64,000 nucleotides of DNA from assembly GCF_033949425.1 (NCBI RefSeq), contig NZ_JAXAVX010000004.1:248001-312000 (forward strand), given 5' to 3'. A program made the translations under genes and the position numbers. This document shows positions 41,846 to 51,101 of the stretch, piece by piece; positions within the stretch are counted from its first letter, which is position 1; every line of letters begins with the position of its first letter. The notes under the pieces were generated by a model. That model saw only the letters and a list, made by a program, of their open reading frames with translations, had not been told where the DNA came from and did no database searches. The stretch is from Patulibacter brassicae (GTDB taxonomy: Bacteria; Actinomycetota; Thermoleophilia; Solirubrobacterales; Solirubrobacteraceae).

Positions 41846-43362
41846 CCGATCCCCTCTTCCCGTCGGGCCACACGCCCGGACCTTGGCTGGTCCTGACGAA
41901 CCGCTCCAACGTCGTGGACTACATCGCGTCCGGCCTGGTGCGCCCGAAGGAGGGACTTGAGAAGTACTACGCAGATCTCTCCGACCTCGTCCCTCTGAGG
42001 GTCCCGGTCGTGGCCGGACCGCTCTCGGTCGAGCTCATAGAGCGCGTCGCCGACCGCCCCATCCATTTCCCGGTCGCGCTCGAGATCGCCGCCGATGCCG
42101 TGTCGTCCACCACGGACGACCGAGTGGGAAGCCTCAAAGTGGCGACGCTCGACGCGATCGCGAAGGTGCACCTGGAGACCGAGGACGACCTCGACGAGCT
42201 CGTCGCCCGCACCTTCGACAACGTCGACTGGTCCCGCGTCGAGTACGCGGTCAGCCCGGAGCTCTTCTCCGGAGGGGATCTCACACTCGAAGCGGTCCGC
42301 GAGGCGCTAAGCGGAACGCAGGACGGGCCGGCTCCCAAGTTCGAGCTGGAGGACCGGCTCGCGGGGGCCCGGCTGATGGCGCTCTCGACCGCAGAGGCCC
42401 ACCACGATCTAGACGCCGTGGCACTGGTTGCGCTCGATGCCGGCCAGGCCCGCACCGCGGCCGGCGGGCCCGGCGAGTGGTTCGTCATCGACGACTCACT
42501 GGCTTCCTATTCGCCGTCCGAGGGAGCCTCCTTCGACGAGCGCCTTTTCCGGGCCGCGGCCGCCCGGTGCATCTCGACCTCGCGGTCGGACGTATGGGAC
42601 GGCGCACGGCTCGTGGGCGAGATCGACGAGCTCCTCAAGGCCGACCACGAGGTCGACGGCGATGACCTGGCCCGCTGGGCGAAAGCAGCCGAGCGGATCC
42701 GTGAGATCGTCGATGCGGTGCGAACCTTCGAACGCCTCACGACGACCGAGTATTCGAGCGAGGCGGCGGTGCTGCTCGCCGCCCTGCGGGGCCGACCAGC
42801 GGATGTGCTTGCGCTGATGCTCGAGGACATCGGAGGTGATGCGTGGACCGTCACCGCGGCGGCCACGCTCATCGGCCTCGTCCACGGCCGACACGCGATG
42901 AGCGTCGAGCTGCGCCCTGAGGCACTCGACAGCGTGCTCGCGCGCATGGAGCGCTCCCGTCTGATCGGGAGCCCTTGGACTCCAACTGTGGAGGTGGCTG
43001 CGGACGGGGCGAAGTCGTCGCTGAAGGTCGATGGTGCAGCCATCCTCGAGGTTCCCCTGCCACCGAAACCTCTGCACGACCTTCTCGCGAGCATCGACGT
43101 CGACATCTCGGCGAACCGCGAAGCGGTTCTTGAGGTGGTTCGCATCGCAGGCTGGCAGGAAGTGATCCGAACGACCGTGATCGTCCCCGGGACCTTCAGC
43201 CACACCGTGGAGAGGAAGACGTCGCGCATCGAGTTCCACGGTGATCCGGTCATCGAGCAAGGGGTGGACCGCACAGCCCTCGAGCACCGCCTCGAAACCG
43301 ACGCAGATGCGCTCCGACCGGTGCTCGAGCGGCTCGTCGCCGAGCAGCACGAGGCCCGCTGA
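41842..43362 (+). CDS. Unrecognised 506-residue protein of the DISARM-related operon
   Basis: GTG start overlapping the previous stop (GTGA) and a TGATG overlap with the next gene. The protein starts MTDPLFPSGHTPGPWLVLT and is strongly acidic and leucine/alanine-rich, with few cysteines. I see no Walker motif, nuclease signature, signal peptide or membrane segment. A segment TNRSNVVDYIASGLVRPKEG and a region of repeated helices (AAERIREIVDAVRTFERLTT) are the most distinctive parts. In class 1 and 2 DISARM, drmC (PLD) would lie near here, but no HxK(x4)D motif is present. Obligate coupling to neighbours suggests a structural or recognition role. Confidence 0.8.
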   Translation: MTDPLFPSGHTPGPWLVLTNRSNVVDYIASGLVRPKEGLEKYYADLSDLVPLRVPVVAGPLSVELIERVADRPIHFPVALEIAADAVSSTTDDRVGSLKVATLDAIAKVHLETEDDLDELVARTFDNVDWSRVEYAVSPELFSGGDLTLEAVREALSGTQDGPAPKFELEDRLAGARLMALSTAEAHHDLDAVALVALDAGQARTAAGGPGEWFVIDDSLASYSPSEGASFDERLFRAAAARCISTSRSDVWDGARLVGEIDELLKADHEVDGDDLARWAKAAERIREIVDAVRTFERLTTTEYSSEAAVLLAALRGRPADVLALMLEDIGGDAWTVTAAATLIGLVHGRHAMSVELRPEALDSVLARMERSRLIGSPWTPTVEVAADGAKSSLKVDGAAILEVPLPPKPLHDLLASIDVDISANREAVLEVVRIAGWQEVIRTTVIVPGTFSHTVERKTSRIEFHGDPVIEQGVDRTALEHRLETDADALRPVLERLVAEQHEAR

Positions 43363-46300
43363 TGACACGCACCTGGGCCGGGCCCGACTCCGAGGTCGGA
43401 GCGGCAGTCACGCGCTTCTCCGCAAGTTGCCTGGACACGTACCGGGTCGACGCGCGCCGTGTCGTCGAGGACGCGAACATTGAACGCATCGCGACGGAAG
43501 GCGGCTACGCCCGCCGCCAGCTCTTCGAGCTCATCCAGAACGGCGCGGATGAGCTGATCGACCGGCGCGGTCGGATCCGCGTCGTCGTGACCGACCACGC
43601 GCTCTATTGCGCGAACGAAGGCCGACCGGTCAGCGAACAGGGTGTCGGCGCGATCCTGGGCTCGCACAACTCGCCCAAGACCGGCGTCGAGATCGGCCGC
43701 TTCGGTCTCGGCTTCAAGTCCGTTCTCGGCGTCTCAAGGACGCCTGCCGTCTACTCGACGAGCGGCAGCTTCGGATTCGATGCCGACCGCAACCTCGACG
43801 CGGTCCGGCGAATCGTGCCCGACGCCGACCGCGCGGCGGTCCTCAGGATGGCCGAGCCGATCGATCCGGCGGCGGCCGCCGCCGACGACCCGGTGCTGGC
43901 CGAGTTGATGGATGACGCCGACACCGTCATCGTCATGCCGCTCGACACGGGCCCAACGGCCTGGCTACCGAGCACCTTCCGGACCTTCCCGGCGCAGTTC
44001 CTCCTGTTCTCCTCGCATGTCGAGCAACTGACGTTGGAGGATCGGACCGGCGAGGGGTATCTCCGCAACATCCTCCTCGACGAGGAGGGGGACGGGGTCT
44101 GGGTTCTCCACGACACGGGGACGGAGGACAAGACGTCGAGGTGGAAGCTCTTCGGCGTCCACCACTCCCTCAGCCGCGCAGTTCGTCGAGACGGCGGGAC
44201 CATGGCCGAGCGGCCGGTGATCCCGATCCACTGGGCCGTGCCGATCAGTCGCGCGGAGCCGGGACAGTTGTGGGCATTCTTCCCCACGCAGGTCGAGACC
44301 ACACTGAGCGGCATCATCAACGCACCGTGGAAGCTCGACGAGAGCCGGACGACGCTCGTTCCGGGCGAGTTCAACGCCGAGCTGCTGTCGGCCGCCGTCG
44401 ACGTCGTCATCGAGAACCTCGCGGAGGTCGCGCGGACCGATGACCCCGGCTTCATGCTCGAGCTGCTGCCGGGACGAGGCAAAGAGCTGAAGGGGTGGGC
44501 CGACGAGATCCTCTCCGATCTCGTCTACAAGCGGGCCGCGGACGCCGATTCGCTGCCCGACCAGACGGGGCGCCTACAGCATCCTTCGACGCTCCGGCTG
44601 CTGCCCGAGGACGTCGGCGTAGGCGCGGCCGAGTGCTGGTCGGAACAGCCGACCCGCCCGGTCGCCTGGGTCCATCCGTCGGCCGTCCGCAATGCGACAC
44701 GGCGGTCGCGCGCGGTGCGGCTGATCGAGGCGGTCGACGGCCGGCAGGAGCCCGTCGACGATTGGCTCGAGGCGCTCATCGGCCGTCGAAAGATCGAGGG
44801 CAGCGCCGCTGCACTCAGGGTCGCCACCGCGCTGGTCTTCTCGGAGGCTGACGCCGGCATGCGTAAGGCGAAGATGATCCTCACCGCGGATGGTCGCCTC
44901 GTGCCTCCCACCCGCGGCCTCATCTTCCGGCCGGCAGCGGTGGATGTCGATGTCGACGTGCCACTCGTCGCATCAGAGCTCCTCGAGGAGGAAGGGGTCC
45001 CAGAAGCCCTCGACGCCCTGAAGGTCCAACAGGTCAGCGCCGCCACCGTCCTCGACGCGCTGGTGGACCGGGCGGTTTCGGGAAGCGACGCCTCGCGTGA
45101 CTGGAACTGGGGCGAGGCCTGGAAGCTGGCCGACCGCGTGACCGGACAGGAACTGCGGGACATCCTGATCGGCCGCCACAGTCTCGTTGCGACCGACGTC
45201 TACGTGCGGACCATGAGCGGGCGGATGGCCCGCCTGGCCGACGTGCTGCTGCCTGGGAGCCTGCTCTCGCCCGAGGACTTCAAGGCGACCCATCGCGGCC
45301 TCCTGGTCGACACCGTCCGCCACCGCCTGCACCTGGACGTGCTGCGTGAGCTCGGTGCCACCGATCGCCCTGTCCGGGATGCGGGGAGTACGGACGAACC
45401 GTGGCTCGCGGAATACCGGCGGCAGCTCGTCAAGGCAGCCATCGACGAGGCGCGTACGCACGGCGCGCGGGTCAAGCCCGAGCACTTCGAGCTCATCCCG
45501 AGATCCTCTTGGCCCGGTCCGGCCACGCCGCTCGATGGGCTCTCCGGAGGGCCGGCGGCAAAGTACGCGCGAGAGCTGCTCGCGGCCTGCGACGACCTGG
45601 AGCCGTGGGTCCTCCGTCGCACCAAGGGCCGTGTCACGGACTCGTCGGTTGAGCACCCGCTCCTCTGGCGGATCCGCCAGGTCGGGGTGCTGCCGACCGA
45701 CAAGGGCGTTCGACCGATCGCTGACTGCGTCACCGACCTGCTCAAGCCGATGGCCCCTCTACTGCCGGTCGTCGACCTGCCCCGGCCAGCCTGCAGAGCG
45801 CTGGGCCTCCCGGACACGATGGCGGGACTCGACGACCGTCGGCTGGCCATCGCCTGCGATGCCGTCGGGGACCTCGAGCGCGAAGACCAGATCGGTGCCG
45901 CGTACGTCGCTTTGCAGCCCGCACTCGGGACGCCACCCGAGCGCATCCGAGCGGTCGTCCGGCGCGACGTGGTCTGGGCGACGCCCGCCGACGTCTGCGT
46001 CACCTCCGATCTGGCGGACCTCAAGGTGTTGCGCGGAACCGGCGTCCCGTTCATCCGCGTCGCAGCCGAGGAGCAGGCCGAGCGCCTCATCACCGCCTGG
46101 GGGCTCCGGCGCATCTCGGATCTCGTGGGCTCACGCATCGTCGCGCAGGCGGACGGTGATCGCGAGAAGGCGATCGACCGCTATCCGCTTCTGCGCTTCA
46201 TGCTGCCGCCGGTCGTGGAGCGGGTCGAGCTCATGCCGTGCTCCGAGATCCACCGGGAGATGTTCACGGACGAGGGCAGCATGTCCGAGCCGCTCGACTT

Positions 46301-48023
46301 CGAGCTTCGCGACGATATCCTGTACTACGACTCCCGGCTCGACGACGTGACCCTCCTCCGCAGGTTGGCGGAGCGACTGGGAGTGCCACTGGCAAGAGAC
46401 GACGCACGGAACGTCATCGACAACGCGCAGGCCGAAGAAGTCCAGGCGCTCCTCGCGGAGGTCCGGTCGGCGACTGATGATGCAACGCGGCTGCTGTCTC
46501 TAATCGGCGTCGACGAGCTCCGCTCGCGGGTCCCCGACGTCCTCATCGAGGCCGTCGAGGAATCGGAGGGCGAGCTGTCCGACCTCGATGTCGCGGAGCT
46601 TGCGCTGACGGTCTTCGGCGTGGAGACGCTGAAGGTGTTCAGCGACAGCATGGAGAAGAGAGGGCTCGCCCCTCCTAGCGAGTGGGTCGGTCGGCGAACC
46701 ACGGTCAAGTTCGTGACCGAGGACCTCGGCTTCCCGCGGAAGTACGCAGGCTTCGCTGGGGTCAAGCTCGTGGACACGCTCGATGTCCCGGGGCCCACGA
46801 CGCTCCCGAAACTCCACGACTTCCAGGACCGCGCCGCCGCCGGCATCCGCTCGCTGCTCGTCGACGACGGCGACCGGCGCGGGCTCCTGTCCCTGCCGAC
46901 AGGCGCCGGCAAGACCCGTGTGACAGTTGAAGCGCTCATCCGAGCCGTCGCCGCAGGCGAGCTCGAGAGCCCGATCCTCTGGATCGCGCAGACGCAGGAG
47001 CTGTGCGAGCAGGCGGTGCAGAGCTGGGCAGAGGTTTGGCGGGCGGTCGGGCCCGCGCGCTCCCTGAAGATCAGCCGGCTCTGGGGGAGCTACAGCGCTC
47101 AGGCCCGTGAGGACGGGGGAATCCAGGTGGTCGTTGCGACCATCGCCAAGCTCGGAGCGAGCTGCTTCGGCAAGCCTGCCTACAAATGGCTCAGCCGTCC
47201 CGGCGTCGTGATCGTCGATGAAGCCCACGTCTCCACGACCACGAGCTACACCGAGCTTCTGAAGTGGACCGGCATCGATCGCGGGACGGACCACGCTCCG
47301 CTCATCGGCCTCTCCGCCACGCCCTACCGCGGCTTCAACTCCGTGGAGACGGACAGCCTCGCCGGACGTTATGGCATACGCCGGCTCGACGAGGGCGTCT
47401 TCGACGAAGCGGAGGGGGCCTCCATCTCGCTCCTCCAGGACAAGGGAATCCTCGCCCGCGTCGACCACCAGGTCCTCGAAGGCTCTGAGCAGGTCCCCCT
47501 CACCTCGGCCGAGAAGGAGCACATCCAGAAGTACAGGTCCCTGCCCCCGTCGGTCCTCAACAAGATCGGCCGCGACCTCGACCGAACGAATCGTCTCGTC
47601 AAGTCGGTCACGGAGCTTCCGGCGGACTGGCCCGTCCTGATGTTCGCCGCCTCCGTCGCTCATGCGGAGACGCTCGCGGCGCTGGTGGCGCGGAAGGGGC
47701 GATCGGCGGCAGCCATATCGGGTGACACGCCCGACCCTGTGAGGCGGCACCTAATCGGCGAGTTCCGCGCCGGACGTCTGCAGACGCTGACGAACTACGG
47801 CGTCCTGACCGAGGGCTTCGATGCACCGTCTATCCGTGCGCTCTACATCGCGCGTCCGACCTACAGCCCGAACCGCTATCTCCAGATGATCGGGCGCGGA
47901 CTTCGTGGACCGGCCAATGGCGGCAAGCCGGTCTGTCAGGTCATCGACGTCGCCGACAACGTCGTGGCCTTCGGACTAAGACTGGCCTTCAGGGAGTTCG
48001 AGCAGGCGTGGAAGCAGAGCTGA
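43362..48023 (+). CDS. Sacsin/Hsp90-type ATPase fused to SF2 helicase
   Basis: 1553 residues. The N-terminus carries a GHKL/HATPase_c_3 ATP site: QLFELIQNGADELID (about residues 48-62), then ALYCANEGRPVSEQGV and IGRFGLGFKSVLGVS. A long helical middle (about 250-1130) has no motif I recognise. The C-terminal quarter is a DEAD/DEAH helicase: LLSLPTGAGKTRVTVE (about 1173), VVIVDEAHVS (about 1282), GLSATPYRG (about 1316), then VLTEGFDAPSIRAL and RYLQMIGRGLRGP (about 1508). Sacsin-like ATPases appear in several defence loci; the fusion with a helicase in a DrmAB operon is unusual. Overlaps its successor by 16 bp. Confidence 0.87.
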   Translation: MTRTWAGPDSEVGAAVTRFSASCLDTYRVDARRVVEDANIERIATEGGYARRQLFELIQNGADELIDRRGRIRVVVTDHALYCANEGRPVSEQGVGAILGSHNSPKTGVEIGRFGLGFKSVLGVSRTPAVYSTSGSFGFDADRNLDAVRRIVPDADRAAVLRMAEPIDPAAAAADDPVLAELMDDADTVIVMPLDTGPTAWLPSTFRTFPAQFLLFSSHVEQLTLEDRTGEGYLRNILLDEEGDGVWVLHDTGTEDKTSRWKLFGVHHSLSRAVRRDGGTMAERPVIPIHWAVPISRAEPGQLWAFFPTQVETTLSGIINAPWKLDESRTTLVPGEFNAELLSAAVDVVIENLAEVARTDDPGFMLELLPGRGKELKGWADEILSDLVYKRAADADSLPDQTGRLQHPSTLRLLPEDVGVGAAECWSEQPTRPVAWVHPSAVRNATRRSRAVRLIEAVDGRQEPVDDWLEALIGRRKIEGSAAALRVATALVFSEADAGMRKAKMILTADGRLVPPTRGLIFRPAAVDVDVDVPLVASELLEEEGVPEALDALKVQQVSAATVLDALVDRAVSGSDASRDWNWGEAWKLADRVTGQELRDILIGRHSLVATDVYVRTMSGRMARLADVLLPGSLLSPEDFKATHRGLLVDTVRHRLHLDVLRELGATDRPVRDAGSTDEPWLAEYRRQLVKAAIDEARTHGARVKPEHFELIPRSSWPGPATPLDGLSGGPAAKYARELLAACDDLEPWVLRRTKGRVTDSSVEHPLLWRIRQVGVLPTDKGVRPIADCVTDLLKPMAPLLPVVDLPRPACRALGLPDTMAGLDDRRLAIACDAVGDLEREDQIGAAYVALQPALGTPPERIRAVVRRDVVWATPADVCVTSDLADLKVLRGTGVPFIRVAAEEQAERLITAWGLRRISDLVGSRIVAQADGDREKAIDRYPLLRFMLPPVVERVELMPCSEIHREMFTDEGSMSEPLDFELRDDILYYDSRLDDVTLLRRLAERLGVPLARDDARNVIDNAQAEEVQALLAEVRSATDDATRLLSLIGVDELRSRVPDVLIEAVEESEGELSDLDVAELALTVFGVETLKVFSDSMEKRGLAPPSEWVGRRTTVKFVTEDLGFPRKYAGFAGVKLVDTLDVPGPTTLPKLHDFQDRAAAGIRSLLVDDGDRRGLLSLPTGAGKTRVTVEALIRAVAAGELESPILWIAQTQELCEQAVQSWAEVWRAVGPARSLKISRLWGSYSAQAREDGGIQVVVATIAKLGASCFGKPAYKWLSRPGVVIVDEAHVSTTTSYTELLKWTGIDRGTDHAPLIGLSATPYRGFNSVETDSLAGRYGIRRLDEGVFDEAEGASISLLQDKGILARVDHQVLEGSEQVPLTSAEKEHIQKYRSLPPSVLNKIGRDLDRTNRLVKSVTELPADWPVLMFAASVAHAETLAALVARKGRSAAAISGDTPDPVRRHLIGEFRAGRLQTLTNYGVLTEGFDAPSIRALYIARPTYSPNRYLQMIGRGLRGPANGGKPVCQVIDVADNVVAFGLRLAFREFEQAWKQS

Positions 48024-49678
48024 CGCAAGAGCAGCGGGAGGTCGTGTTGTCCCCCGCGAGTGCTAGGACGATCGTCGTCGCTGGTCCGGGGACCGGCAAG
48101 ACCCACGTCATCGCGGCCCGGGTCCGGCAGCTCATCGACTCGGGCGCGATCGAGGATCCCGAGCGCATCTTGGTGCTCAGCTTCACCAGGGCGGCCGTCG
48201 ATGTGTTGCATCGGCGTCTCGCCGACCACTCGGTCGCCCGCGAGGTCCGACCGTCGACGATCGACAGCTACGCCAGGAAGGCGGTTCAGAGCTCCGGTCA
48301 GTCCCCCGCGGGCGGGTTCGATGCGATCATCCGCGCCGCGATCCGCTGCGAGTCCGAGGACCCGCCTCACGAGCACGTGATCGTCGATGAGGCTCAGGAC
48401 CTCAGCGGTGACCGACTGAGCTTCGTGACGAAGCTCCTCACCGCGGCGAACGGCTTCACCGTCCTCGGTGACCCGGCCCAGGGCATCTACGGGTGGCAGG
48501 AGACGGGACCTCATATCGACGCGATGGACCGGATCGCCAAGACCTTCGAGGACGCCCGCCGACTCGAACTGACGGAGGACCACCGCACGCGTTCGCCAGC
48601 CGCACGTCCCCTGGACGGCACACGTTCCGCTGTCGCAGCCGGCTCGGACGAGCAGGGTCTCATCCGACTTCGACAGAGGCTCAAGACCGCCCCGCAGCTC
48701 GACCCCAACGCACTGATGACGGTCCTCCGGTACTCACGGGGGGAGACGGCGGTGCTGTGCCGTACCAACGCCCAGGTGCTGCAGCTGTCGGCGACGCTCG
48801 CGGCGGCCGGCGTCGCCCACCGCATCCAGCAGCCAGCCCAGACCTCCGTGCCGCCGTTCTGGCTGTCGGCGCTGCTCCGGAACGTCGAGGCGGACGAGGT
48901 TCAGAAGTCCGACCTCGATCGCGAGGCGGCCCAGCTGACCGACGCAGAGCTCGATCAGGCCTGGTCCGAGCTCGAGCGACTGGCATCCGACGGTGAGGAC
49001 ATCCTGCTCGCGCGCATCAGGTCTTCGGCCGCGGAGATGGCCGAGCTGCCCCGCTTCATGCGCGACGTGCCCGTGCTTTCGACGGTCCATCGCAGCAAGG
49101 GGCTCGAGTTCGATCGCGTGATCGTCACCGACCTGGGCGGCCGCGGTGACGAGGCGTCCACCGCGGAGGAGGCGCGGGTGCTGTTCGTGGCGGCGACCCG
49201 GGCGCGGGACGCCGTTCTCGCCACGACTCTGGACCGTCCGAAGCACGCGATGCGCCGTCGATCCGGACGATGGATCGCCACCCCGTGGAATCGGGACGAG
49301 CCCCTCGGCGTCGAGATCTCGGTCGGAGACGTCGACCGGTCGGTCCCCTTCCTCGACGACGGTGCCGCGGGGTACGTTCAGCGGCACCTGCGCACCGCGG
49401 TCACGCCGGGCGACGCGGTGCAGATCGAACCCGCGTACCGGGATGGGCGCACCGACCTGGACGTCGTCCATCGGGGCGTGGCGGTCGCGCGTCTGACGGC
49501 CGAGTGCGTCGGAACGATCGGGCACCTCGGTCTGGCCGGTCGGCGGCTCGAAGGACTTGTCGTCGATCGTCTCAGCACCGCCGTGGGGTCAGCTGCGATC
49601 ACCGAGGCGGTCGGCGCAGGAGCTGCGGGCCTCTGGCTCGTGCCCGAGATCTCGGGCTTCGCGTCGGTCCTCAGCTGA
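48008..49678 (+). CDS. UvrD/Rep-type SF1 helicase, last gene of the operon
   Basis: 556 residues from GTG 48008, which overlaps the previous gene by 16 bp. Motifs: LTQEQREVVLS, Walker A VAGPGTGKTHVIAARV (about 23-38), VIVDEAQDLSGDRLS (about 125), GDPAQGIYGWQE, STVHRSKGLEFDRVIV (about 358-373), LFVAATRARDAVLA. The part after about residue 440 is not helicase-like and is unrecognised (DVVHRGVAVARLTAECVGTI). It is shorter than housekeeping UvrD. After its stop there is only 87 bp to an IS end, so the operon may originally have extended further. Confidence 0.88.
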   Translation: MEAELTQEQREVVLSPASARTIVVAGPGTGKTHVIAARVRQLIDSGAIEDPERILVLSFTRAAVDVLHRRLADHSVAREVRPSTIDSYARKAVQSSGQSPAGGFDAIIRAAIRCESEDPPHEHVIVDEAQDLSGDRLSFVTKLLTAANGFTVLGDPAQGIYGWQETGPHIDAMDRIAKTFEDARRLELTEDHRTRSPAARPLDGTRSAVAAGSDEQGLIRLRQRLKTAPQLDPNALMTVLRYSRGETAVLCRTNAQVLQLSATLAAAGVAHRIQQPAQTSVPPFWLSALLRNVEADEVQKSDLDREAAQLTDAELDQAWSELERLASDGEDILLARIRSSAAEMAELPRFMRDVPVLSTVHRSKGLEFDRVIVTDLGGRGDEASTAEEARVLFVAATRARDAVLATTLDRPKHAMRRRSGRWIATPWNRDEPLGVEISVGDVDRSVPFLDDGAAGYVQRHLRTAVTPGDAVQIEPAYRDGRTDLDVVHRGVAVARLTAECVGTIGHLGLAGRRLEGLVVDRLSTAVGSAAITEAVGAGAAGLWLVPEISGFASVLS

Positions 49679-49829
49679 CGGCGACACGGCCAGCAGGCCA
49701 CCGCCCGAACTCGCGCCCAGACCCGCTTCGTCTACCCCGTCGGGCTCATCCACGAGGAAGTCACGGGGGTCTGCTGCACGGATCGGTGTCACCTGACGTG
49801 CGGCGCTCTGCGGAGCGCCGCCAGAGAGG

Positions 49830-50132
49830 ATGTGCACCGTGCCGAAGCCCTCCCCCAGAGAGTTCCGAGAGGACGTGGTCCGGGTCGCTCGGGCGCGTGG
49901 TCAGGACACGACGATCAAGCAGATCGCGAAGGATTTCGGGATCAGTGAGTCGTGTCTGACGAACTGGATGAAGAAGGCCGACCTCGAAGACCGCGGCAAG
50001 CCGGCCACGACGAGCGGCGAGGATCTCGAGCTGCGCGAGGCACGCAAGCGGATCCGGCTGTTGGAGCAGGAGAACGAGGTCCTGCGCAGGGCGGCGGCGT
50101 ACCTGTCGCAGGCGAGCTTGCCGGGAAAATGA
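49830..50132 (+). CDS. IS3-type transposase orfA
   Basis: 100 residues: PKPSPREFREDVVRVARARG, then IKQIAKDFGISESCLTNWMK (helix-turn-helix) and a coiled coil (EDLELREARKRIRLLEQENE). AGAGAGG lies upstream of the ATG; a GTG at 49839 is an alternative. The end LPGK with GGGAAAATGATG overlaps the orfB start, a site where -1 frameshifting or re-initiation would join orfA and orfB in IS3 elements. orfA itself appears intact. Confidence 0.88.
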   Translation: MCTVPKPSPREFREDVVRVARARGQDTTIKQIAKDFGISESCLTNWMKKADLEDRGKPATTSGEDLELREARKRIRLLEQENEVLRRAAAYLSQASLPGK

Positions 50133-51032
50133 TGTACCCGGTCGTCAGGGAGCTCGCCGAGGACGGGGTGCCCGTCACGGTGACGTGCCGGGTGTTGAAG
50201 ATCGCGCGTCAGCCGTACTACCGCTGGCGATCGAAGCCCGTCACCGATCGCGAGCTCGTGCAGGCGTATCGCGCCAACGCGCTGCTGGACGCGCACCGCG
50301 ACGACCCCGAGTTCGGGTACCGGTTCCTCGTGCAGGAAGCCCGCGAGGCGGGGCAGGGGATGTGCGAGCGGACCGCGTGGCGGATCTGCTCGCAGATGGG
50401 CTGGTGGTCGGCGTTCGGCAAGAAGCGCGCGATCAACGGCAAGCGGCCGGGGCCGCCGGTGCACGACGACCGCTGCGCAGTCTCCGAGCAGCACGGGCGC
50501 GTTCGTCACCCGTTCGTCGCCAGCGGCCCGAACGAGCTGTGGCTGACCGACATCACCGAGCACCGCACCTTGGAGGGCAAGCTCTACATGTGCGCGATCA
50601 AGGACGCCTACGCCGGCCGGATCGTCGGCTACTCGATCGATGATCGGATGAACCTCGCGCCTGGCCGTGAGCGCGCTTGAGAGCGCGGCCTGCCGGCGTG
50701 GGCAGGTCGCTGGCTGCATCGTGCATTCCTATCGCGGCAGCCAGTTCCGGTCACGCCGCTTCGTGCACGCCCTCAACCGTCACGGGCTCGTCGGATCGAT
50801 GGGCCGCGTCGGTGCCGCGGGCGACAACGCCGCGATGGAGAGCTTCTTCTCGTTGTTGCAGAAGAACGTGCTGAACCGTCGCCAGTGGGCCACCAGGCAG
50901 GAGCTCCGGCTCGCGATCGTGACGTGGATCGAGCGGACCTACCACCGCCGCCGACGCCAAGCACGGTTGGGCCGGTTGACCCCGATCGAGTACGAGACCA
51001 TCATGATCCCGAGGACCGCGATCGCGGCCTGA
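50129..51032 (+). pseudogene. IS3-type transposase orfB, frameshifted and active-site mutated
   Basis: The first part (50129-50680) has MMYPVVRELAEDGVPVTVTC, GYRFLVQEAREAG and LWLTDITEHRTLEGKLYMC (first Asp). Near 50650 the frame changes; the rest lies in another frame (SALESAACRRG, IVHSYRGSQFRS, DNAAMESFFSLLQKNVLNR). In the family the central motif is HSDRGSQ, so the second catalytic Asp is replaced by Tyr. Frameshift plus active-site change mean the copy is inactive. Confidence 0.87.
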
Positions 51033-51101
51033 GAAACCTGTCACCGATCCGTGCAGCAGACCCCTGCCTCCTGAATCCTCGTTCGCGGTTGCGACGGCTC
51101 G

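Larger units (their letters stand above)
49766..51064 (+). mobile_element. Degenerate IS3-family element (right copy)
   Basis: About 1.3 kb bounded by 23-bp identical inverted repeats GGGGTCTGCTGCACGGATCG + GTG (49766-49788 and 51042-51064). It encodes orfA and a frameshifted orfB on the plus strand. No convincing target duplication flanks it. It sits directly after the DISARM-related operon and is a different element from the IS at 22774, so the two do not form a composite transposon. One catalytic Asp is replaced, so it cannot transpose by itself. Confidence 0.85.

Noticed and set aside
41842..43362. Candidate drmC (phospholipase D-type nuclease)
   Set aside because: No HxKxxxxD motif is found in this or any other product of the operon, so the gene cannot be called drmC.
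22774..51064. Composite transposon carrying the R-M and defence genes between two IS3 elements
   Set aside because: The two IS elements have different inverted repeats and different transposases, lie in opposite orientation, both are frameshifted, and no target duplications match.
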